A stretch of 64,000 bases of DNA, taken from contig CM024755.1 of assembly GCA_014218235.1 (NCBI GenBank), positions 37,716,713 through 37,780,712 of the forward strand, written 5' to 3'. The notes beneath the pieces were generated by a model. That model saw nothing but the letters and a program-made list of their open reading frames with translations. It ran no database searches and was not told where the DNA came from. The position numbers and the translations under genes are program-made. The DNA comes from Colocasia esculenta (lineage: Eukaryota > Streptophyta > Magnoliopsida > Alismatales > Araceae). This document shows, in pieces, positions 1-10,823 of the stretch (the stretch's first letter is position 1; each line of letters begins with the position of its first letter).

Positions 1-43
1 TCAGCAGGCACCGGTACAGCCAACAGTAGTGGCACCGTAGATT

Positions 44-1130
44 GTGGAGGAGGCAATACCAGTGGCACCACCCCCACCACCACCGAGAGTTGAGGTACTA
101 CTGGTTGTACCCGTACTTCCAGCAGTACCAGCACGGCTAGCCAGTGTAGAGGAGCCTACGACATTAGTGGAGAGGTTTTTGCGATTACAGCCACCTACTT
201 TCTCCGGAGGCCCGAATCCAGATACTGTAGAGCACTGGGTACATGAGAGAGAGAGAGAGAGAGAGTTTTTGTTACTATGAGGTGTCCGCAAGATGATAGA
301 GTAATTCTAGCTACTTATCAATTATGGGGATTCATATAGGAGTGGTAGAGATTAAAGATGCAGACAGTGTTTGCTGAAAGAACAGAGGACACCATTACTT
401 GGCCAGAGTTCTTGGGGTTATTTAATGATACATTCTTTCTAGTTCAGATACAACATGCCAAGAGGGAGCAGTTCCGGACATTACAGTAGGGGAATTTGTC
501 AGTATTAGAATATCAGATGAGATTTATGGCGTTGAGTAGATATGCCCCATATATGGTTACAGATAATGCTATGATGGTGGAGTATTTTATTCGAGGATTG
601 CGACTAGAGCTACAGGATGCGGTGATTCCCCTTATGTGCAGGGCAGTGGAGGAAGCAGCGCAGAGGGCAGCGACTCTGGAGAGGACTGTGCAGGCTAGAC
701 AGTCTGGAGGGACATGTAGCTTTCATAGTAATCTATAGGTATCAGCAAGGGTAAGGCACCCTAAGGAGCATCATCATCATCTGGATTTGCCAAGTGGGGT
801 AATAAATTGAAGAAGATATTCAGAGGACAAGGTGGTGGTAGGCAGCAGGGTTTCTAGCAGAGTTTCCAGCTGGGTTTTCAACAGGTCCGAGGTTTTAGGC
901 CAGCTCCAGAGGAGTCACAGCAGAGCACAGAAGGGCAGCCCGCAGCTTTTCCAGGTTTTAGGTGTTATAATTGTGAGCAGCCAGGGCATCTAGCCAGAAA
1001 TTATTCGCATCCCCGAGATTACAACTATGGTAGAGGGCATAGCAGCAACAGCAGCAGCCATTCCAGTAGCCAACACCAGAGCGAGGTAGAGGTCCACCTT
1101 TCCAGAGGGGACGAGGTTGAGTTATGGCTG
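44..1130 (+). pseudogene. gag: G1 gag (capsid plus damaged zinc knuckle)
   Basis: Gag forms the RNA-binding capsid of the retrotransposon particle. A capsid start (LVERFLRLQPPTFSGG) reads from about 170, is cut at about 243 by a GA microsatellite, and resumes in other frames; the core with MRFMALSRYAP and VEYFIRGLRLELQ is at 496-720. A TAG at 487-489 stands where the family has a coding codon. A nucleocapsid knuckle starts at 963 (CYNCEQPGHLARNYS): the fourth zinc ligand, normally Cys, is Tyr, a TGT to TAT change. At least two frame changes separate capsid and knuckle. The remnant cannot make a normal Gag. Assignment to gag is firm; exact ends are not. Confidence 0.8.
243..264 (+). repeat. 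(GA)n microsatellite inside G1 gag
   Basis: A run of about ten GA units interrupts the capsid sequence: reading frame and gag similarity are lost at this point and resume just after it. It probably arose by slippage after the element died. Confidence 0.85.
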
Positions 1131-1134
1131 TGAC

Positions 1135-2435
1135 TAGAGCATAGGCAGAGGCATCCAACCTGATTGAAGGTATATTACCTCTCTTTGAATTTTCTGCTAG
1201 AGTGTTGATTGATCCAGGTGCATCCATTCATTTATTTCTGAAGATTTTATGGATAGCATGGTTCATCCTTTAGAAGAGAGGTAGAGTGAGTTAGTTGTGG
1301 AGATTCCTTCTGGTGGTTTTATGCTCACCTCATGTTATTTAGATGAAGTTTTGATTGTAGTACAAGGGAATCAGTTGCCAGCAAGGTTGTATGCATTATA
1401 GTTGAAAGAATATGATGTGATTTTGGGAATGGATTGGTTAGAGGCCTATGGGGCAGTGGTGAACTGTAGAAAGAAGAAAGTTAGATTTTATCGACCCAGT
1501 GGAGCTATGTTTGAGTTCCAAGGTATGTCGTTTTACACTCTTAAGTTTATTATTTCTGCACTTAGGGCTACGAGGCTGATTAATACTGGGTGTGTAGCAT
1601 ATCTTGTTTCAGTCAATTTAGTTGAGTCAGACAAGTCTATAGAGATGGTACCTGTAGTTAAGGAATTTACAGATGTGTTTCCAAAAGAATTGCCAGGGTA
1701 AACTCCACACAGGGAGGTAGATTTTACAATAGAATTATAGCCAGGTAGTATGTCAATCTCAAAAGCAACTTATAGGATGGCACCAACAGAGTTGAAGGAA
1801 TTGAAGAAGCAGCTGCAGGAATTATTAGAGAAAGGTTTTATCAGGCCCAATCATTTACCATGGGGAGCACCAGTGTTATTTGTTAGAAATAAAGATGGCA
1901 GCTTGAGAATGTGTATAGATTATTGGCAATTGAACAAAGTCACTATCAAGAACAAGTATCCACTTCCCAGAATTGATGATTTATTTGATCAGCTACAGTC
2001 GGCCAGGGTATTCTCTAAAATTGATTTGAGATCAGGATATCACCAACTGAGAATTAAAGAAGAAGATATTGACAAGACAGCTTTCAAGACCAGATATGGG
2101 CACTATGAGTTTGTAGTTATGCCATTTGGGTTGACTAATGCATCGTCATCATTTATGAATCTGATGAACAAAATATTTCACCCTTATTTCGATCAGTTTA
2201 TTATGGTATTCATCGTTGACATATTAGTGTACTCGACATCAGAGGAAGAGCATGTAGCACATCTGAGGATTACATTGCAGACTTTACAGGATCACCAGTT
2301 GTATACTAAGTTCACTAAATGTGAGTTCTAGTTAAAGGAAATTCAGTTTTTGGGCCATGTAATTTCAGGATATGGTGTAGCAGTTGATCCAGCTAAGGTA
2401 GAAGCAGTGATGAAATGGGAAGAGCAGAAAATAGT
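1135..2435 (+). pseudogene. pol: G1 protease and reverse transcriptase, 5' part of pol
   Basis: The aspartic protease motif is at about 1204-1230 as LIDPGASIH; the usual DTGAS Thr is Pro. The conserved end of PRO (YDVILGMDWLEAYGAVVNC) is at 1411-1467. RT runs from about 1750: SKATYRMAPTELKELKKQ, then RSGYHQLRIKEEDI, then MPFGLTNASSSFMNLM. The catalytic box reads FIVDILVYS at about 2209-2235; the first Asp of the usual FIDD pair is Val (codon 2215-2217), so this RT would be inactive. Stops at 1399, 1699, 1738 and 2329 break the frame; TAG at 1738 replaces the Gln of ELQPG and TAG at 2329 the Trp of KCEFW. The sequence ends in KWEEQK and continues at 21417 after element B. Confidence 0.9.
2431..2435. 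repeat. Target-site duplication ATAGT, left copy (element B)
   Basis: ATAGT directly precedes the LTR terminus TGTAATCA and is repeated as ATAGT at 21417-21421 directly after the other terminus TGTCTACA. Joining across B restores the RT sentence of G1, confirming the boundary. Confidence 0.95.
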
Positions 2436-3848
2436 TGTAATCACAGGGTTGCGCACCCCTCGAGACACATAACATGTTCTAAAAATAAATTAAATTGCAT
2501 GGAATAGAATGTGATCGCCACCTAACAAGTTGCCATCAATAGGAAATAAGTAGGCTAACGTTGCTAGGAAAAGGGATGAGAACAAAGGCACTTACTGTAG
2601 TCGTGACGGGTCTCCCAGTCGCGATGAAGCTGATGTCACGACGCCGAAATAGGGCGCATCTTTGCTGTTACGACGCGCGTGCCTGTCGCGTTCTTTACAG
2701 TGCGGGAGAATTGTTGGTGGACCTTCTTCCTGCCCTCTGGCCGGCCAGAGGACAAGAGCTTCTCGTCGAACCTTGCTTATGTGCCTGCCAAAATGAAGAA
2801 AACAACAAAATAAACCCTGTTAGAACATATTTAAGTGTAGTATCTATCAAAAGAATGAAACAAAAGGGAGAGCATGGAGGGAATGAACCTAGGGGTGGTT
2901 TTAAATTCCTTGGGTTGTGTAAAAACGTGGGAAGAAATAGAAATGGGTTCCTATCTAAGAAAGCACAATAAAATGCATGAAATGGAAATGAGAAGAGGAG
3001 AGGAAGAAAGAGCCCCAATAGGGTGACTCCCTAGCTGCGTTGTGATGTCCTTGAGTGTTGGAGAAGCCTTGGATGTCGCCTCCTTAGCCCCGAGCTCCAT
3101 AGATGAAGAACGTTGCATGGCTTGGTGAAGAGAATAAGGGGAAATGTGAGGGAATGAGTGAGCCACGAGCTAAGTATTAAGTCAGGGGAAAATTCACCAG
3201 TTCTTCGTGGCAAAAACGGGGCTCTCCTCCCTCTGAAGAAGAAGAGTTCCTTAAATAGAGAGGAGAGAGAATCATCCCAATTCTCAAGTGATAATGACTC
3301 AAAATAACGAGATAAATCTAAGTAAATTTGTTGGGGAGAGTCCTAGGAAGGCCCCAAGGTCACATGAACCCTCAAACCGCGCATGGGGGTTGTGGGGGTT
3401 GCTTAGAGATGAAGATAAGGCCATGAGAGGATAAATTGGAGGTGGTTGCGGAGGCCAGCACATGTAGATCATGTCGCGACAGGTCGTAGGGGCGCGACAA
3501 TGATAGTCGCAACGGCCAGGATGGTCGTGACCCTAATGGCACGTGAATGGATATGCATGGGCTATCGCGACGGCCAAAGGGGACGCGACAAAGGTAACAC
3601 AACGCCTTGACCCATCGCGTTCAAGAAAATCGATTATCCTTGGATTTCTGACCAATTATTTGAAAGAATAATCAATTAATGAGGCAATAGGACTCTTAAA
3701 AAGATAATTAGACGGGATATTGTGAAAAATGGGCTTTTAGTGGGCTCACAATATGGCTAAGGATGGGCTCAAGGTGAAGACCAACTTGGGGCTCATTAAG
3801 AGAACAAGAAATAAGGTTCAACTTATGGGCCAGAATCAGGTGTCTACA
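2436..3848 (-). repeat. B LTR (3' LTR in element sense)
   Basis: 1413 bp, TG...CA ends (TGTAATCA ... TGTCTACA on +), direct-repeat partner of 20003-21416 with scattered substitutions. Contains two clusters of the self-complementary word TCGCGAC and relatives (about 2600-2690 and 3474-3625). Antisense open frames in it are incidental. Confidence 0.95.
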
Positions 3849-3864
3849 GATTGCCCCTCCTTGG
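3849..3864 (-). promoter_or_regulatory. Polypurine tract of B
   Basis: On the minus strand AAGGAGGGGCAATC lies directly before the LTR start TGTAGACACC. This is the expected plus-strand primer position and fixes the orientation of B. Confidence 0.8.
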
Positions 3865-4924
3865 CTTTCACTTTGCAAAGGAGCGTAGCGGAAGTGTAGT
3901 GGAGGTGTCATGAAATGACGATGAAGTAGAAATCACGTGGAGCGGAATGAAAAGATGGGAGCCAAGGTAAAGAGACACCTGATCTAACCAACAAGCAATT
4001 GGAATCTTTTTGAAAGCCTCGAGTTAGCTGCTCGAGTAGAACGCAAGAAAAACACAAGTCTGGACGAGGAAGAGAAAGAAAAGGACGATCAACCCCTCGA
4101 TTGAGAGGTACCCTAGCCGATTGGCCTGCAGGTTTCATTCTGGAGGGATATGTACGTGCTAGGCAGGTAACTCAGACTCTGTCCTGGGAGCAGTAACCAA
4201 CCAAAATGGATCAAAAGGAATAAGGATGAAAATTGTATAGAGAATCTAGACAGGGAAATTCTTGACCGACTGGCAAGAACAACTCACTTGGAGACAGACC
4301 TTCCGATTTGGAGTAGAATGAGATTTCTCGTTCTAAGTATGAAGAATGGTTGGGCACTGAACAAGAGCTCACCATTAGCCAGGGATGAGTCATGATAGCT
4401 CAAAATCTTACATGATGCATGCTGGGCTAAAAGAAAAGAAATCATTAAATCAAATGCAAAGAAAAGAGAAAATAGAAAATATATCAAGGAAAATATTGTT
4501 AAATCAAACAAGAATGAGTCGAGAGTCTTCTTTCAACCGTTGTGCAAGACAGAGTCCATCATCCCCAAACTTATCTAACTTAATGGCCTATGCGATGATT
4601 AACAACGCGTACCTAGATCATCACCATTTTTGTTGAAGGGGAACTCAGATCCCAGAGCACATTGAGAACCAGCCGGCCCTTGAAGCGATATAATAAGTAG
4701 GCTACCCTATAGTAATGTAAGGGAGTAAGGATAGAAATACTTACCTGACTTACCTGTGAAGATCCATTTTTTGTGATTTTTTGATTTTTGATTTTTTTTT
4801 TTGTGATTTTCTGATAACAAATAAAGCAACAATGAAGATAATATGTACCCATATTATCATGCGTTAATCATCATAACTTGTTTGAACCATTGTTGATTGC
4901 CTAATCTTTGTTCAACCTGTTTGA
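3865..4924. other. B 3' region, no gene seen
   Basis: About 1.1 kb between the polypurine tract and the antisense frame. Only short unconvincing open frames on either strand. It ends in a T-rich block (4764-4815, repeated GATTTTTT words) that resembles the longer T-rich block at 9816-10110 in the same orientation. Confidence 0.6.
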
Positions 4925-7852
4925 TTGCTTACTGCTTTATTAAAAATGGACCCATATTATCATGCTGACTTTTATTATGAGTACTATGAGGATAATGTTA
5001 GATCCCCATCTTTTCAATCACATGTCCATCCATTTCATCACCATGAGGGACAACCTTCTACTTCATATGGCCATGTGCGCACGCCGCGCACTGACTTATC
5101 TGATGTCTCCTCACATTTACCTCCAATCAGAACCCGGTAAGAGCCTGTTCCCCACCATGATTCCACTGTCTAGCATGTCCTACATGCCATTGATCAGCTC
5201 ACACCTCAAAAACTCAATCTGATCCAATCTTTGGTTGAGGGTGTGACTCCTGCTGCGACTCCTCCTCCCTCTCCTTCTCCGAGGGACCCGCCTTTGTACA
5301 TTTCGGCGACTTCGCCACATACCCTTGTACATCCTTCATCATCTCAGCCCCCTAGCCATTTGCACTCCCGTGCTCCAGTCCCAACAGACTGTCCCTTGGG
5401 AAGGGCTAGTCATTCAAGGCCACCCCCATGTACTCCCTCACATGCCCAGTGGCAATCCACTCCTCTCCAAGATGCTCTTCTCTAGAAATTGAATAATTTG
5501 GAGAAACAAATAAATGAGCTTTCAAATTCCAAGGGTGACCCCGTTGCCGCCATGCCTGCTCTCCCTCAGATTTATATTCATCCTTCGGAGATGTCGTCGT
5601 ACCGACTATACAATGGCACAGGGAACCCCTACCTTCACATTAATGAATTCCTTTATGAGTCTTCCCGTTGGCAATGTGACCCCATCACGTTGGCATATTT
5701 GTTTAGAAAGTCTCTTGATGGCCCTGCACTCGAATGGTTCTACTCCTTAGAGCCAAGTGAGGCAGGAGACTTCCGCTCTTTACATAAAAAATTCTTCCAG
5801 AGGTACAAAGACCGCGTCAGCCCTTATCTCTCTATCACGGACCTAACATTCGAGAAGATGGGGGCCAACGAGGACTTTGTACAATTTACTGACCGTTGGA
5901 GGTCAATGGCCGCTCAATTGTAGCGTGAGCTTTCGGAGTCAGAGCAAGTTAAAATAATCATTTCAAACTCTACTCCGAGGTTCAGGCACATCCTGGCCAT
6001 GAATCAAATTGATACGATGGAAGAGCTCTACGAGCGGGGCCGTTACATTCAAGCCCATTTAATAGACTCCCTGATCGTAGATCTTTTTGATCAAGTTAAT
6101 CCGAGAAAGAACGGATCAGTGGACGCCATCCACCATCCACCTCACCACCGCACTCCATATGCACCCCCACAAACTCCCATCTACCATGGCATGCCGCCAC
6201 CCAGGCGGCCACTGATTCGTCCTCCCTGGACCCAGCAACCTCCAACAGGGCCCTACGATGCCCCTATAAATGAAGAATCTCCTGCACCTTATGTTGCACC
6301 TGCTCTGGCACCCGTGCCAGTTCCCGTACCTCCACCACAACAACCACTGCCACCACAACAGCCTCCACCACCATCATAGCTTGTCACTCGGGCCGAGGTT
6401 GCCTACATCCAACCCCTCCAGGAAACCACTTGGTGTTATGACGATGAACCTTCCCATGTCATGTTCGTACGACATTCATCAACACTCCCTACATTACCAT
6501 CCACCATCATCAAACCCCCCACCGTTAAACCTCCACCAATCATCACACCAGTCATTACACCTCCCACACCGCCAACACCTTTGGCAGCCGAACCCGAGCA
6601 ACCCCTTGCTATTACACCCATTACGCCTCCACCGGCCATGCAGCTTTTCATTACACCTCCACTGGCCATACAGCCATCCATTTCACCCACCATATCTACC
6701 CCCGTCCAATGGAGCAGGCGCAAGTTTTTAAGGAGCAATCGGCCAAGTCAGCAAAAGAAGGAAGTCCCGGGACCGGGCATGTTTTCCAAAATCCATGATT
6801 ATATTCCTCGCATGCCGGTCATTGTTTCCATACCGAGCACATTTCCCGAGCAGAAGTCCCCTCCTCCAATCATGGCCGTCAAGAGGCCTTGTAAATTTAT
6901 GCCAATCATACCCACTGCCAACCAGGTTCATTTTACGATACTCATAGGGAATCTCTCCCTCCAGACTCTCATGACCCCTCACGCCGTTATTGTGAACCTT
7001 CCCACTCTAATGAAGGGGTCAGCTTCTTAGATTGTGCTCATGCATTCCAAAGCCAAATCCTTTGCACAATCTATTGCTCAAGGGGTTGTGCCCCTCTCCA
7101 TATTACATGCTATACAATCTTCGGGCATGATCCCCTCGTTGTTGCTTCCAACTCTTCTGGCGAAACTCCCCACCTTTTCATTAAACCACATTCCAAGGGA
7201 GTTACCACTGTTATTTGAAATTCCAACGGAAGCTAGCGGTTCTTTAATCCTTGAGAGCTGTTCAATCCCAAGGAGAAGAGCAAGACCTTTTGCTCGCTGG
7301 GCACGTTTTGTGAGAAAATATCTAGGGGTCAGAATGCCGGCCCCCAAGTCAAAGTCAAAGTGCCGGGCAATGCAAAAGACCAAGGGGCCCCCACCTCCTT
7401 CTTCTTCATTTCAGTCATCTTTTGTGTTCCTCAGCACCTCTCCGTGGGTTCTCCACATTCCCTCCCCACGGGAGGTATTTTATTTTCACCTTTTGTATGA
7501 TCCTTACTATCGCACTTGGCATCACGCCCCTTTTCGTATTCCTCATTCTCCTTTCCATGCCCCATGTGGCACATCTCCATTCAGTACCCCACGTGGCACC
7601 TCTCCATTTTGCGCCCCACGCTGCGCACCCTCCTTTTTGGCCCCTCGAGGCCCTCTTGTTTCTTTCTCTCCTCCGGCCCATCCGGATTCTCTTCCTCTTT
7701 CAGGGCACCGCGCCCTCTTTCTCCTCCAAACCCCTCCGGCCCCGCCGGAGTCTCCAAAGTCTTTCCTCCGTTTTCGTCCCTCCATCTTCAATCGGGTACT
7801 TCGACCCTTCTCGCACTATTTTCGGGGCTTCAGTCCCCATGTATATTTTTAA
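4925..7852 (+). pseudogene. Antisense extra frame of B with gag-type capsid region (976 codons)
   Basis: One + strand frame runs 2.9 kb without a frameshift, antisense to B's own genes. Residues about 190-330 (5489-5923) form a retrotransposon gag capsid region: YLHINEFLYESS, AYLFRKSLDGPALEWFYSL, FTDRWRSMAAQL. B's minus-strand gag has close matches to each (VHLKDFVYES, AYLFRKSLDGSALEWFYSL, YADRWRSL). A Pro/Thr/Gln-rich part follows (6120-6720), then a segment I cannot assign (about 6720-7400) and a low-complexity SPF-APRGT-type tail. Stops are TAA at 5138 and TAG at 5171, 5483, 5921, 6377 and 7028; each TAG fits a lost CAG Gln codon. No zinc knuckle, protease or pol follows. Either an antisense accessory ORF, as known in Tat elements, or an inverted fragment of a relative. 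Confidence 0.7.
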
Positions 7853-8140
7853 TTTCCAAAAAAATGTAAATCCTTCATAGTCCCCCGAGTCTCACCCCAG
7901 CGATGGGCATTCGTCCCTCCATCTTCAATCGGGTCCTTCGACCCTTCTCTCACTGTTTTCGGGGCTTCAGTCCCCATGTATATTCTTAATTTCAAAAAAA
8001 AATGTAAATCCTTCATAGTCCCCGAGTCTCACCCCAGCACAGGGCATTCGTTCTTTCCGCCATTCTCTCTTCTCCATGATCAATCGGGTCCTTTGACCAT
8101 TCTCGCATTGTTTTCAGGGCTTCAGTCCCCATGTGGTAGC
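7783..8140 (+). repeat. Tandem repeat, about 137-155 bp unit, 2.6 copies
   Basis: The phrase CAATCGGGT...TTCGACC...TTTTC-GGGCTTCAGTCCCCATGT recurs with starts near 7783, 7920 and 8075 (spacings 137 and 155). Between copies lie TGTAAATCCTTCATAGTCCC and GAGTCTCACCCCAGC. It sits between the gag-like antisense frame and the coiled-coil gene. Tandem repeats in the 3' part are frequent in Tat/Ogre elements. Confidence 0.9.
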
Positions 8141-8505
8141 TGTATCTAGAGGAGGGGGACGAGGGACAGCCTTGGTTGGAGTAGGCCCGTCCCTACTTCG
8201 GCAGGGCACTGTGGGTCCACGCTCTCAACCTCGTACTGCCTCTCCACCTGCATCTGACTCAGAGGTCCCTCGGCCTCCGTCAGAGTGCTGTGGAGTTCCC
8301 TAGCAGTGGCTGGATCCCTAGGCCTAGCCGCAGCTTCCGGGGACTCCACGACACTACTGACTGGCGCGAGCGGGCCCGCGAGCAGATCGCAGACTGGTTG
8401 CACCGAGGCAGATGGGTCCGGTCAGACGCTGAGTCTGATGACGTGTACCTGCAGTCTTTCACCTTGAAGTATGGGGCGAGGGTCTACAGGGGTGCGAGAC
8501 GACAG

Positions 8506-8580
8506 GTAAACTTCTAAACTCAGACTCTGTGAATTTTTCTATAATTGAATTGGATCTGACACAGTTTGGATGATTTGCAG
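8506..8580 (+). other. Putative spliceosomal intron 1 of the antisense gene
   Basis: 75 bp, AT-rich, begins GTAAAC after CAG and ends TTTGCAG. It divides by three and keeps exon 1 and exon 2 in the same frame. Confidence 0.6.
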
Positions 8581-8675
8581 GTGGACGTGGCCGAGTAGAT
8601 CGCCTCACTCTAGGCCCTGCTGCACTCCGCCGTGCAGGATCGAGATGCGGCTCGGAGAGAGAGATAGAGCAGTTG

Positions 8676-8751
8676 GTAAGTACCTACTCAGACTTCGGTA
8701 ATTTACCAAACTAAAGCTTTGCTGAGGAACTGACAAGTGTTGTATGTGTAG
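8676..8751 (+). other. Putative spliceosomal intron 2 of the antisense gene
   Basis: 76 bp, begins GTAAGT and ends TGTGTAG. Joining it as read shifts the frame, so either a 1-2 bp indel has occurred or the true junction differs slightly. Confidence 0.5.
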
Positions 8752-8898
8752 TGTGCGGAGTTGGTAAAGGTGAGGATGACACAAGCCGGTGCATCCTCAT
8801 CTTGGACAACAGCAGAGACCTCCCAGTCAGATCTAGAGGATCGATTTGCTAGTGCATTGAGGAGGGCCGAGGAGGCGGAGACGGAGCTAGCGGAGAGG

Positions 8899-8961
8899 GT
8901 AAGTATGACATTGACTTGAACTTAATTTGATTTAAATGTGGCACTGACATGCTTCTCACAG
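8899..8961 (+). other. Putative spliceosomal intron 3 of the antisense gene
   Basis: 63 bp, begins GTAAGTATG and ends TTCTCACAG, with a T-rich middle. The exons on both sides read in phase as charged helical sequence. Confidence 0.65.
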
Positions 8962-9503
8962 GTGACAGAACCGAGGACCGCCACTGGGCAGGCGACCCAC
9001 TGGCATGAGCAGGCTGATACGGCAGTAGCGTCGATCGCCCAATGGCACCTCTAGGCAGAGATAACGGCAGCAGAGGCGGACCAGCTGTGCATACAAGTGG
9101 GGGAGCTGACAAGGGAGTTGGTGACCCTGCGTGCGCGGGGATCATCGGTGAACCAGGAGGAGTTAGCATGACTACGCACTGAGACGATTGCGCAGCAGGG
9201 CCGGATTGAGGAGCTCCGGAGTTGCATGGCGATGATGAGCCAGGCAGTTCGGAGTAGGAGCAGAAGCGGCACGAGCAGAGCGAGTGGTGCGAGCGGTGAC
9301 TCTGTCAGGTAGTATTTGGCAGGTTCCTCCAGTCGTCGGAGGAACGAGGAGGAGGAGAGATGCCGGGCAGGAGAGACGAGTGCCCGGAGCGATAGGGGTG
9401 CTGGCGAGATGCCACCTCCACCCGAGAGGCAGAAGGGATCTGGGGAGAGTGGTGGTGAGCAGTGAGGAGCTTGTGAACCACCTCCTCCTTATCTTTATAG
9501 ATG

Positions 9504-9815
9504 ATGCTTATCATTAGTGGATCTTTTACTTTTGTGCCAATTTCTTTATGAATGTTTGATTGAATTGTGATTGACACGAGTGAGAGATGAGATCCAAGTG
9601 AGAGAGAGAGAGGACACTAAGTACATCGTTGCGCTGGTCAAAAGATTTTCTGTCCCTGCACACTTAGCAAAACAAGTTAGATCTGCTCTTAAGCTCAGCC
9701 CCTTGCATTAAGTAAGAACTAATTTTAACTTCATAATAGTCAAGGGGCTGAGCCTTATTAAATAGACGGAAAGTAAAAAGAAATAATGTATGTTAAAAAA
9801 ACGACATGTACATTT
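9504..9815. other. No gene seen
   Basis: Follows the last exon of the antisense gene. A short AGAG microsatellite lies near 9600. Otherwise nothing recognisable on either strand. Confidence 0.5.
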
Positions 9816-10110
9816 TTTTTTTGGTTTTTGGATCTTCTAATTTTTTGGAATTTTGAGATTTTTTTTTATTTTAGGATTTTTTTTTTTTTTTGTTTTTTTT
9901 GTTTTTTGGGATTTTCTGATTTTTTTGGATTTTGAGAATTTCTATTTTTTGGATTTCTTTGAGATTTCTATTTTTTTTTGGATTTTTTGGATTTTTTGAA
10001 TTTTATTGGATTTTTGGATTTTCTATTTTTTTATTTTGGGATTTTCTCATCATTTTTTTTTTGGTTTTGGGATTTTCTCTTTTTTTTTTAAAGATTTTTG
10101 AGATTTTCTC
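9816..10110 (+). repeat. T-rich GGATTTTTTGG-type low-complexity block
   Basis: Almost 300 bp of T runs separated by GGA, GGATTTTTGAG and GGGATTTTCT words. Open frames in it (Phe-rich) are compositional. On the minus strand it is an A-rich block just downstream of B's integrase. A smaller similar block is at 4764-4815. Confidence 0.85.
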
Positions 10111-10823
10111 TAGCGACACCTTCTGCCTCTGAGTGGTCAGCTATGAACCTCACGTTCCATCTTACGCTTGTCAAACACCCCCTAGGTGTAGTGTACATTT
10201 TTTCTTGGCTTCCTTAAGGCTGATTGCCCTTAGTCGCTAGTGTTCCTACACAAACCAGGTGTGGGAGTGCTCCGATCATTAGTAGGGGTAGGAAGACTTA
10301 TGGGGATAAGACTTGGCGTCAGTGCTTGGGACACTGGCTTATTTGACTCGCAAGGGAGCATTTCAAATGGATTCAGTTTGTTGTCCAGAGACTTTGTGGT
10401 CGTTGCCTTCTGTTTGGGGCATGCGTACGTCCGGACTCATTTTCGTCTCGCAGGGACTTTGCCACTCTTTGTCATGCCCCTACTTTCTATTTTTCTGCTC
10501 ATTTGCTGTTCTTTTGTTATTTCTTTCTTTAGAATTGACCGTCTCTCTTTGAGATTTCATACACACCTGATCTACACCCTCATTCGTCTACAAGTTAGCT
10601 TCCTTTTGCCCCTAAACCTTGTCCGAGCAAGAAGAGAATAGACCTTCGCTCTCCGATACTAGGGCTAACTAGGAACACCTTTGACTAAGGGAAATTGACT
10701 GCGGGTTTCCGTGTTGTGTGTGTTGACTGAACCCAGGGGTTACTTGACAGCAATAAAATAGATGTGAGACTCACAACATCTATCATTCCTTTGCAAAATG
10801 GTGCCACTATTGAAAATCCTTTA
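10111..10823. other. Spacer after B integrase; unassigned 133-codon + strand frame
   Basis: A + strand open frame at 10240-10641 starts MFLHKPGVGVLRSL and has a hydrophobic stretch (LFVMPLLSIFLLICC). I find no family signature. It lies immediately 3' of B's integrase on the other strand and may be chance. Nothing else is supported here. Confidence 0.35.

Larger units (their letters stand above)
1..2435 (+). mobile_element. G1, Ty3/gypsy chromovirus (Tekay/Del-like), first segment
   Basis: Left part of a degenerate + strand gypsy element whose 5' LTR lies outside the window. It runs gag, zinc knuckle, protease and most of reverse transcriptase, then stops at 2435, where element B is inserted. 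The sentence is resumed at 21417 (end of RT, RNase H) and again at 29494 (integrase, chromodomain), and closes with a 3' LTR at 31077-33388. Lineage is inferred from the RT/integrase wording and the C-terminal chromodomain-like segment seen in the third piece. Confidence 0.9.
8140..9503 (+). pseudogene. Intron-bearing coiled-coil gene, antisense inside B
   Basis: Exon 1 (to 8505) has a Gly/Arg-rich start (VAVSRGGGRGTALVG) in one frame, then a frame change and DWRERAREQIADWLHRGRW ... SFTLKYGARVYRGARRQ. Introns with standard borders follow: 8506-8580, 8676-8751 and 8899-8961 (63-76 bp; GTAAAC/GCAG, GTAAGT/GTAG, GTAAGT/ACAG). Exons 3 and 4 encode a charged, heptad-like helix (LRRAEEAETELAER, ITAAEADQL, GRIEELR) and a Ser/Arg/Pro-rich tail. 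Stops TAG at 8596, 8611, 8665 and 9052 fit lost CAG codons and TGA at 9169 a CGA codon. The exon 2 to exon 3 join is out of frame in this copy. I do not recognise the family; the layout recalls C-terminal parts of plant-mobile-domain-type or Tat-associated extra proteins, but that is a guess. Confidence 0.6.

Noticed and set aside
4925..7852. TAG read as a sense or readthrough codon in the antisense gag-like frame
   Set aside because: TAG-for-CAG also appears in elements of other families on both strands together with TGA-for-CGA, so methylation-linked decay explains it without recoding.
9932..10132. Phe-rich membrane-like frame
   Set aside because: Pure product of the T-rich low-complexity block.
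10240..10641. 133-codon frame as an envelope-like gene
   Set aside because: One hydrophobic stretch only, no signal peptide, no conserved Cys pattern, wrong strand for B. Listed only as an unassigned frame.
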